This document shows positions 23,407 to 28,236 of a stretch of DNA of 28,236 nucleotides, piece by piece. The DNA lies in contig JBBQNJ010000067.1 in NCBI GenBank assembly GCA_038329845.1, positions 1-28,236 of the forward strand, given 5' to 3'. The position numbers and the translations under genes were made by a program. Origin of the DNA: JBBQNJ01 sp038329845 (lineage in GTDB: Bacteria; Planctomycetota; Phycisphaerae; Tepidisphaerales; Tepidisphaeraceae). Position 1 is the stretch's first letter, and the number at the start of each line of letters is the position of its first letter. A model generated the notes under the pieces. That model worked only from the letters and a program-made list of their open reading frames with translations. It was not told the origin of the DNA and did no database searches.

Positions 23407-23697
23407 TTAGCGCCGGGCAGCGCCGTTCCGACTTGCCGCTCGCTGAAGCGCCTCCAGGCCCGCTGACGTGATGGCGATGCCTTTACGCCGCGTGCCCGCC
23501 GGATGGCCAACGAACGCGCCTGCACTGAGGCGGTCCAGGATGGCACGGATTGTTCCCTTGCTGTAACCGGCTGCGGCCATGATCTCCGCGATCCCTAGCG
23601 CTACCTTCGGCCTGGCGGCCAAGGCCTCGAGGACGTCCAGGTCTTGCTCCGGCCAGCGTCTCGTGTTCGGCCCCGGGAATCGGTCGCGCCGCTTCAT
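23407..23697 (-). CDS. Winged-helix-like DNA-binding protein or displaced C-terminal domain
   Basis: A 96-residue basic frame with a helix-turn-helix pattern: QDLDVLEALAARPKVALGIAEIMAAAGYSKGTIRAILDRLSAGAFVGHPAG, then ITSAGLEAL, as in winged-helix regulators. It overlaps the end of the upstream minus-strand frame (23483-24403) by more than 200 bases in the +1 frame. The ATG at 23697 has no ribosome binding site, and a TAG blocks the same frame about 30 bases upstream. The simplest reading is that this is the true C-terminal domain of the upstream protein, cut off by a single-base frameshift near 23700; an independent small gene is the alternative. Confidence 0.5.
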   Translation of the reverse strand: MKRRDRFPGPNTRRWPEQDLDVLEALAARPKVALGIAEIMAAAGYSKGTIRAILDRLSAGAFVGHPAGTRRKGIAITSAGLEALQRAASRNGAARR

Positions 23698-24403
23698 CCT
23701 CGAACAGTCTGGACCGCGGCAGAACTAGCCGCCCATCGTTGATGGCCGCCGCCTGTTCCAGCGACACCACCGCCTGCCACGACGGCTGTCGCTGCTCCAT
23801 CGGCGGCGAGGCTGCCGGGCAGAGGATCGCCGCCCTTGTTGCACCGGTCAACCGCCGGGCTTGGGCAATGACCGCCGGGCCATCCGGCCAAGTCAGGCCT
23901 CGGGCTATGAATATCTCGCGCCTCCGCCCTTGGTGCTCCAACGTCCCCAGCAGCCGCACGCGGCCGGGCACGTCCTCGACCCACCCCTCGTCCAGTCCTA
24001 ACGCCGCCGTGACGCATCGGGTCAGACCTTCAAAGCTCGGCCGCCACTGTCGGCCCCGTTCCCGTTCGACGACGTGCGAGCCGCCGCAGCTCCACCCGCA
24101 ATCGCAGTAGCCCAGCAAACGGCCCTTCACCTTGCTGAACAGCCAGGTCGGATCGGCCCAATCCGGATCGACGCAGTCGTCCAGCCACACCTCCCCGCTC
24201 TCGGTCATCTCCTCGATGATCCCCAGACGGACGAACAACTCCAGCGAGCCAGCGGGCCACGGCTGGAGCATGGTGATCTCGTCATTCGGGTAGATGCGGT
24301 CGTGCGATTGATCCAGGTCACGCAGGAACTTTTGCAGGCGACTGGTCAACAGTGAGTCCCCATTCACGCAGGTATTTCCGGGCGATGTTGTCATGATAGC
24401 CAT
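23483..24403 (-). CDS. Unrecognised protein with Cys-rich motif, probably frameshifted near its end
   Basis: I do not recognise this protein. The open frame has 306 codons, but only about the first 235 (to LPRSRLFEDE) look like a natural protein. The remaining about 70 are Arg/Gly/Pro-rich and are the out-of-frame reading of the winged-helix domain at 23407-23697. A Cys cluster GYCDCGWSCGG at about residue 98 may bind metal. The annotated start overlaps the gene at 24318-25523 by 86 bases; a later start such as GTG 24367 would reduce this. The middle part (GRVRLLGTLEHQGRRREIFIARGLTWPDG) hints at a compact alpha/beta domain. It probably forms a unit with its upstream neighbour inside the integrated region. 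Confidence 0.5.
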   Translation of the reverse strand: MAIMTTSPGNTCVNGDSLLTSRLQKFLRDLDQSHDRIYPNDEITMLQPWPAGSLELFVRLGIIEEMTESGEVWLDDCVDPDWADPTWLFSKVKGRLLGYCDCGWSCGGSHVVERERGRQWRPSFEGLTRCVTAALGLDEGWVEDVPGRVRLLGTLEHQGRRREIFIARGLTWPDGPAVIAQARRLTGATRAAILCPAASPPMEQRQPSWQAVVSLEQAAAINDGRLVLPRSRLFEDEAARPIPGAEHETLAGARPGRPRGLGRQAEGSARDRGDHGRSRLQQGNNPCHPGPPQCRRVRWPSGGHAA

Positions 24404-25523
24404 CCTTCAAATCGCAGATGTCGGGTGTAGAGACCGTGAATACCAGCCGCTTGGGACGCCGATCGTCCGGCGGCACGAAGACCAGACAGAACCGGGCGTG
24501 GGAAACCCTCACGTCATCCAGCGGCACCTGCGCCAATTGCATAGTCTCCGCAAGTACTTTGTGGACGGCCGCCGGATCGTGCGCCCGGGCATCGACCGCG
24601 AACTGCACCCGCCGCCGCCAGCCGTGGCGTTTGGGTAAGGCCAGCCGGACCTCGCGGAGCTGCGCCAGCTCGATGCCATCCTGCGGATCAGTGGGGAACG
24701 TGACGCCCGGCTGCTTCAGCCGGTCCAGATCAAAAACGCGGGGCAAGCTCTTGTCGGGCAGCTCCGGGATGCCGAGGATCGCGGCACAAAAGCAGGCCGC
24801 CAGGTCCTCGATCTGCTCCTTGCCGCCCGGGGCCATCAGTTCCAGCACGCCTTCGTCGGGGCGATACACAAAGATGACCTCGAAGGCGACCTTGCGCGGG
24901 TGGTCCCGCAGCGCATCGTCCTCGTCGTACCCGAGGTCGGTGCGCAAATGGTCCTCCGGATAGGCGAAGAAGCAGTATCGTTCCGGATCACGGCGCACGT
25001 AGTAGTCGACGTGGCAGCGCCGCCCGCGGCCCTCCTTGGCATAGCTGGCCCGCATCAGCGACTGGAGCATTCGGACCGCTTCGGCATCCGTGGCCGGGGC
25101 GATGTTGGCCCCGACCCATCTCCGCCGCCAGCGTCCGGCTCCGATGCGGTCCATCGCATGGAAGCAGGCGGCCAGTTCGAAGGTGTCGCGGTGTTCGAGG
25201 AACGCCCAGCACGCCCGCTCGTAGTCGTTGCGGGCGTGGGCGAACGGAGTGGCGAAGTCCAGACCCGCCTGCGCTGCCTGTTTCAATAAGGCGTCGGTGC
25301 CTGGGCGGGACGCCAGCTCGGTGATGGTGGCGAAATCGCGCTCGACCCGGTGCAGTTGGTCCGGCGGCAGTGCCATCAGCCGCTGGAAGATCGTTTCGAC
25401 GACGGCCGGCTTGATGATCTCGATGTTCAGGTCTGCATCAATGCGGTGTTGTCGCAGACACCGGTTCAGAAGGGCGCCTCGAACCTGCCGGATAAACGTC
25501 TTGGGCGCATAGGGGCCTGCCAT
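24318..25523 (-). CDS. Unrecognised 401-residue protein
   Basis: Well-formed gene of unknown function. GGGGAGG (plus positions 25532-25538), eight bases ahead of the ATG at 25523, and a consensus-like promoter at 25658-25686 support the start. The protein is soluble, with no signal or membrane segment. Residues 1-130 are mainly helical. A middle beta-rich part contains CHVDYYVRRDPERYCFFAYPEDHLRTDLGYDEDD, KVAFEVIFVYRPDEGVLELMAPGG and a helix. The last third repeats a beta-helix pattern (FAVDARAHDPAAVHKVLAETM, LVFVPPDDRRPKRLVFTVSTPDICDL). Overlap with the next minus-strand gene suggests they are cotranscribed. Both lie on the element side of the tRNA scar. I cannot assign a family. Confidence 0.65.
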   Translation of the reverse strand: MAGPYAPKTFIRQVRGALLNRCLRQHRIDADLNIEIIKPAVVETIFQRLMALPPDQLHRVERDFATITELASRPGTDALLKQAAQAGLDFATPFAHARNDYERACWAFLEHRDTFELAACFHAMDRIGAGRWRRRWVGANIAPATDAEAVRMLQSLMRASYAKEGRGRRCHVDYYVRRDPERYCFFAYPEDHLRTDLGYDEDDALRDHPRKVAFEVIFVYRPDEGVLELMAPGGKEQIEDLAACFCAAILGIPELPDKSLPRVFDLDRLKQPGVTFPTDPQDGIELAQLREVRLALPKRHGWRRRVQFAVDARAHDPAAVHKVLAETMQLAQVPLDDVRVSHARFCLVFVPPDDRRPKRLVFTVSTPDICDLKDGYHDNIARKYLREWGLTVDQSPAKVPA

Positions 25524-25657
25524 GTGCGCAACCTCCCCGTCCGACGTGCCCCCGAGGGCACGATGGCGACGGTTGCTCTGAGCTGCGCCAAAGTAACCAC
25601 GCTTCCCTGTGGCAAAGATAACGTCCCACTCCCGGTGACGGGCAGCTCGACGGCGGC

Positions 25658-25686
25658 ATTATGTACGGTCTTTGTTAGGTTGTCAA
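25658..25686 (-). promoter_or_regulatory. Promoter of the minus-strand unknown gene pair
   Basis: On the minus strand TTGACA (plus 25681-25686) and CATAAT (plus 25658-25663) are separated by exactly 17 bases, close to the sigma70 consensus. The leader to the ATG at 25523 would be about 130 bases. Confidence 0.55.
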
Positions 25687-25692
25687 GTCCCG
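25683..25692 (+). repeat. TCAAGTCCCG, left copy of a 10-bp direct repeat
   Basis: The same ten bases recur at 26412-26421, so the decayed RHS fragment lies exactly between the copies. The left copy overlaps the -35 box of the minus-strand promoter. It may mark an insertion or be chance. Confidence 0.4.
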
Positions 25693-26354
25693 AACTGCAT
25701 CTGTTGGTTTATCCACCATTCATCCACAAGAGTGGCCCTATCGGCGACGCAAATCTTCCCGTGGAATGGACAAGTCCGCCCTGGCCTCACGACGCCGTTG
25801 GGCTGTGTTTGCGTGTCCAGGTTCCCGACCGCGTCATACGTGCACGTGGTGACCAGCTGCGTCGAGAGGGCTTGGCCGTTGAGCTTCGTCGCCGTCACAT
25901 GCCACAGTCTCCCCAGGCTTTCGTAGGCGTAGTGGATCACGCCCTCGGGAGAAGCCACACGTCCGTCAGCCGACCGGCGGCATCGTACAGCCGGTGCGTC
26001 GCCCGCACCGCCTCCCCGGCGGTCCGCTGGTCGATCGACACCGCGTGATGACCGGCGTAGGCGAGGTCATCTTGAGCATGCCGTTGCCGTTGTCGATGGC
26101 GGTGTCGGGGACGACCTTGATGATGCCGTCCTTGTAGCGCTCGACGCCGGTGACGCGACCGAGGCCATTGTAGATCGTCCCCGAGATGACATGGTGCTGG
26201 TGTTGTCCTGATGGGTCCAGGCCAATTCACCGGTGGTCTGGTTGAAGGTGTGGGCGCTGGCGCCGGCGAAGCGTTTGCAGACCCAGGCCGGGCGGCCATT
26301 GGCATCGTGGGCGGTGCGCGTCTCGGTGCCGTCCGCGAAGGCAACCCTGTTCAT
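25693..26354 (-). pseudogene. Decayed RHS/YD-repeat gene fragment
   Basis: YD-repeat sequence is spread over three minus-strand frames. In order: RVAFADGTETRTAHDANGRP and AHTFNQTTGELAW (from 26354); GTIYNGLGRVTGVERYKDGI (around 26180-26120, another frame); DLAYAGHHAVSIDQRTAGEAV and THRLYDAAGRLTDVWL (around 26070-25950); then YAYESLGRLWHVTATKLNG and CTYDAVGNLDTQTQPNGVV down to about 25788. At least three frameshifts are needed to join them. Neither the N-terminal delivery part nor a toxic C-terminal tip is present. Intact RHS proteins are large secreted or surface proteins; this piece cannot make one. After QPNGVV the homology stops and the frame continues to a stop at 25683. Confidence 0.8.
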
Positions 26355-26411
26355 AAGCTCTCTCTGTTTTGGAGATTCCTTATCTCGCGTGTTTACAATG
26401 TCTTATGAATT

Positions 26412-26421
26412 TCAAGTCCCG
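26412..26421 (+). repeat. TCAAGTCCCG, right copy of a 10-bp direct repeat
   Basis: Matches 25683-25692. Related short words (CAAGTCCCG near 26505; CCGGTGGTCTGC twice around 26423 and 26474) also recur here, so the area is repeat-rich and the flanking pair may not be a simple target duplication. Confidence 0.4.
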
Positions 26422-26534
26422 TCCGGTGGTCTGCCGACGAACGTAACCCTCTTCGAAATCCGAGCCGCTCGTCCCGGTGGTCTGCAAGTTTGGAGGGGGT
26501 CTGCAAGTCCCGACTCCGTTGCTTTGGCCCGATA

Positions 26535-26562
26535 TTGACATTTTATACACTATTGATACAAT
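26535..26562 (+). promoter_or_regulatory. Near-consensus promoter of the toxin-antitoxin pair
   Basis: TTGACA (26535-26540), 16 bases, TACAAT (26557-26562). Transcription should begin around 26569-26570, right at the ATG of the toxin, so the message is probably leaderless. Confidence 0.65.
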
Positions 26563-26569
26563 GAGACCC

Positions 26570-26824
26570 ATGGCCAAAGTGGTCTTGACGCCCGAAGCTG
26601 ACCGGCAGATGCAGAAGCTTCCGCGCGTGATCCGCTACCGTCTGCATGACGTGGTGGACCGACTGGAGCGTTGGCCGGATACGTCCGGGGCCAAGCCGCT
26701 CCGGAACGAACTCAAAGGCCATTACCGCATCCGCACCGGTGACTTTCGCGTCATGTTCCGCGTGGTGGCGGATGAGGTCTGGATCGTTCGCATCGAGCAT
26801 CGCAAAGACGTTTACAAGGATTGA
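26570..26824 (+). CDS. RelE/ParE-superfamily toxin (HigB-like)
   Basis: An 84-residue small basic protein of the RelE/ParE superfamily, either a ribosome-dependent mRNA nuclease or a gyrase poison. Its order ahead of an XRE antitoxin fits the HigBA layout. Signature parts are MAKVVLTPEADRQMQKLP, LRNELKGHYRIRTGDFRVMFRVV and VRIEHRKDVYKD at the C-terminus. The promoter puts the transcript start on the ATG at 26570; an ATG at 26561 would lie inside the -10 box and is rejected. The antitoxin follows after three bases. Which cellular target it has cannot be told from the sequence. Confidence 0.88.
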   Translation: MAKVVLTPEADRQMQKLPRVIRYRLHDVVDRLERWPDTSGAKPLRNELKGHYRIRTGDFRVMFRVVADEVWIVRIEHRKDVYKD

Positions 26825-26827
26825 ATC

Positions 26828-27151
26828 ATGACTTTGCAAACCATTTCCATCGCCAACGACGAACTGGTGGTCCTTTCCCGCAAGGACTTTGATCATCTCA
26901 TGGAAAAGGCCGGGATGCTTCCCGCTCGCCCGCGCAGCGACGCCCGCGGCAATGTGCCCGCCCGCGCCGCCATCGACGTTTCCATCGCCCGCGATCTGAT
27001 CACCGACCGCATCCGCCACGGCTGGACGCAGACCGAACTGGCCCGTCGCTCCGGCGTTCGCCTGGAGACGATCAGCCGCATCGAATCGGGCAAGCACGTT
27101 CCCCGGCAGGAAACCCTACTCAAGCTCGATCTCGCGCTATCGGGCAAGTAA
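26828..27151 (+). CDS. XRE-family helix-turn-helix antitoxin (HigA-like)
   Basis: A 107-residue protein whose C-terminal half is an XRE-type helix-turn-helix: LITDRIRHGWTQTELARRSGVRLETISRIESGKHVPRQETLLKLDLAL. The N-terminal half (ISIANDELVVLSRKDFDHLMEKAG) is acidic and likely grips the toxin. In this family the antitoxin represses its own promoter, here the site at 26535-26562. It starts three bases after the toxin stop, so both are made from one message. Such pairs often stabilise integrated elements, consistent with the tRNA scar and transposases around it. Confidence 0.88.
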   Translation: MTLQTISIANDELVVLSRKDFDHLMEKAGMLPARPRSDARGNVPARAAIDVSIARDLITDRIRHGWTQTELARRSGVRLETISRIESGKHVPRQETLLKLDLALSGK

Positions 27152-27285
27152 CAACAAACGGGTCATTTCAATGGGTCATCCTGTTTCCGGCCACACCCGA
27201 CATTGGGGCTGGTTCTGGAACAGGTTGCCTTGGGCGAAAACGGTTCTCGGCCGTTTCCGCCTTTTCAATCCCTTGACAACACCTC

Positions 27286-27313
27286 TTGCACGCCAACAAG
27301 GTTTGATTATGCT
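27286..27313 (+). promoter_or_regulatory. Candidate promoter of the IS91-type transposase
   Basis: TTGCAC (27286-27291), 16 bases, TATGCT (27308-27313). It lies 68 bases ahead of the ATG at 27382. Pattern-based only. Confidence 0.3.
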
Positions 27314-27381
27314 GATACCTAACATAGTGCTAACTACCTCTTCCGCACGGAGGCGATTCGACCCCGGCCCCGAGGCCCGCC

Positions 27382-28236
27382 ATGGTCTGCCTCCTCAATC
27401 CTTCGACCACCGTTTACCGCCCGCGCCAGCCTCTGGAATCCGACTTCCATCGTCTGATCCGGGAACATTTCGACAGCTTCCGCGCGGCCTACCCCGACCG
27501 CTATGCCCGGCAGTTCGGCTTCTGGCGGCCGGCCATCGACAAGGCCGTCCGCGCCTTCCTCAAATGCGGCGACCTCCAGCATGGTTTTGCCCGCGTCCGC
27601 TGCCCCGACTGCCACCACGAGTTCTTCGTCGCCTTCTCCTGCAAGCAACGATGCATCTGCCCAAGCTGCGCCCAGAAACGCACCCTCCTCTTCGGCATGC
27701 ACGTGGCCGACGATATCTGCCAGAGCGTTCCCCACCGCCAGTTCGTCTGGACCATCCCCAAGCGTCTGCGCGTCTTCTTCCGCTTCCACCGGGGGCTGCT
27801 CCAACAGTTGCCCAAGCTGGCCTGGGAGACGGTCCGGGAGGTTTACCGCGCCCTCCTCGGCCCCGACGCCCTCCCCGGCGGCGTGCTGGCCATCCAGACC
27901 TTCGGCACCCTCATTCACTTCCATCCCCACCTGCATGGGCTGGTCACCGACGGCGCATTCACGCCCGATGGCGTCTTCCATCTCCTGCCCGTCAACCTCA
28001 CCCACGAGCCCTTCCTGCGCCTCTGGGAACACAAGGTCTTTCAGCTCCTCCTGGATGAAGGTCGCATTGAACCTGAATTGGTCGAGCAGATGCAATCCTG
28101 GCGGCACAGCGGCTTTAACGTAGATCGCTCCGTCCGCCTGGCCGCCGGCGACCGGGACGGCATCGAGCGGCTGGCCCAATACATGGCCCGCAGCCCCTTC
28201 AGCCTCGCCCGCCTGATCCGTATCACCCCCGAAGGC
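27382..28236 (+). CDS. IS91-family transposase (partial, runs off the right edge)
   Basis: 285 codons are open from the ATG at 27382 to the last base, with no stop, so the gene is cut by the window. The N-terminal part has a zinc-binding cluster (RCPDCHHEFFVAFSCKQRCICPSCAQKR, about residues 74-101) and QFVWTIPKRLRVFFRFHR. TLIHFHPHLHGLVTDGAF (about 179-196) holds the HPHLH motif that corresponds to the HUH metal site of rolling-circle-type IS91 transposases. LAQYMARSPFSLARL near the right edge lies where catalytic tyrosines are expected. Family members usually run to about 380-450 residues. No strong ribosome binding site is seen. Element ends could not be defined. Confidence 0.9.
   Translation, partial: MVCLLNPSTTVYRPRQPLESDFHRLIREHFDSFRAAYPDRYARQFGFWRPAIDKAVRAFLKCGDLQHGFARVRCPDCHHEFFVAFSCKQRCICPSCAQKRTLLFGMHVADDICQSVPHRQFVWTIPKRLRVFFRFHRGLLQQLPKLAWETVREVYRALLGPDALPGGVLAIQTFGTLIHFHPHLHGLVTDGAFTPDGVFHLLPVNLTHEPFLRLWEHKVFQLLLDEGRIEPELVEQMQSWRHSGFNVDRSVRLAAGDRDGIERLAQYMARSPFSLARLIRITPEG

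Noticed and set aside
23224..23466. Plus-strand open frame beginning MGFEPTTSALGR
   Set aside because: It is the antisense reading of the tRNA-Gly 3' part; such frames are a well-known annotation artefact.
26477..26569. Upstream extension of the RelE/ParE toxin
   Set aside because: The near-consensus promoter at 26535-26562 lies inside it, so these codons are not in the main transcript.
27171..28123. Long open frames at 27171-28058 and 27503-28123
   Set aside because: Both are out-of-frame shadows of the IS91 transposase, which runs in a third frame from 27382 to the edge.

Overview
The window is GC-rich and densely coded. It looks like a chromosomal piece of a Gram-negative, probably Planctomycetota-like (Phycisphaerae-type) bacterium. 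The reasons are the many doubled-CXXCH multihaem cytochromes, the NHL-repeat lipoproteins, an outer-membrane beta-barrel, a heptosyltransferase, an ExbB/ExbD system and several short mobile repeats. No marker gene fixes the taxonomy, so this assignment is inference.

Layout. (1) 1-1100: an accessory edge with the first codons of a zinc-ribbon-type transposase (minus), a leftover 3' end of a cytochrome gene, and an RHH antitoxin/PIN toxin pair. (2) 1131-10035: a cytochrome region. A six-haem cytochrome on the minus strand diverges from a tightly packed plus-strand operon: tetrahaem cytochrome (2487), NHL lipoprotein (3357), pentahaem lipoprotein (4608), 671-residue outer-membrane beta-barrel (5270), second NHL lipoprotein (7289) and twelve-haem cytochrome (8353). 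Start/stop overlaps and good ribosome binding sites tie the genes together. I infer a porin-cytochrome conduit that moves electrons across the outer membrane, with NHL propeller lipoproteins as scaffold or surface parts. (3) 10045-17570: G-rich tandem repeats, a GT39-like membrane protein, transketolase (minus), a GT9 heptosyltransferase and a PLP beta-eliminating lyase (tryptophanase/tyrosine phenol-lyase type), whose stop codon lies inside the inverted repeat of a 110-bp MITE-like element. (4) 17637-19202: hydrogenase maturation protease, hypA and hypB, with no hydrogenase structural gene in view. (5) 19330-19452: a second MITE/REP-like hairpin element. (6) 19609-23124: exbB, exbD and a 727-residue protein with a TonB-like N-terminus (SxxxH in its membrane segment), a long coiled-coil/low-complexity region and a C-terminal beta-sandwich-like domain. 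I infer a proton-motive-force-driven envelope machine with an unusual TonB replacement.

(7) 23183-28236: an accessory region. A strong minus-strand terminator and the 3' part of a tRNA-Gly(CCC), cut in the anticodon stem, mark what looks like one end of an element integrated into a tRNA gene. Inside lie two pairs of CTACTCG/CGAGTAG inverted repeats, two or three unrecognised minus-strand genes (one apparently frameshifted, with a winged-helix-like C-terminus), a decayed RHS/YD-repeat fragment, a HigB/HigA-like toxin-antitoxin pair with a near-consensus leaderless promoter, and the start of an IS91-family transposase that runs off the window.

The most interesting points are the cytochrome/NHL/barrel conduit operon, the TonB-like protein behind exbBD, the tRNA-Gly attachment scar with adjacent palindromes, the 21-bp inverted repeat bracketing the tetrahaem cytochrome gene, and the toxin-antitoxin cassette lying between two copies of a cytochrome 3' end.
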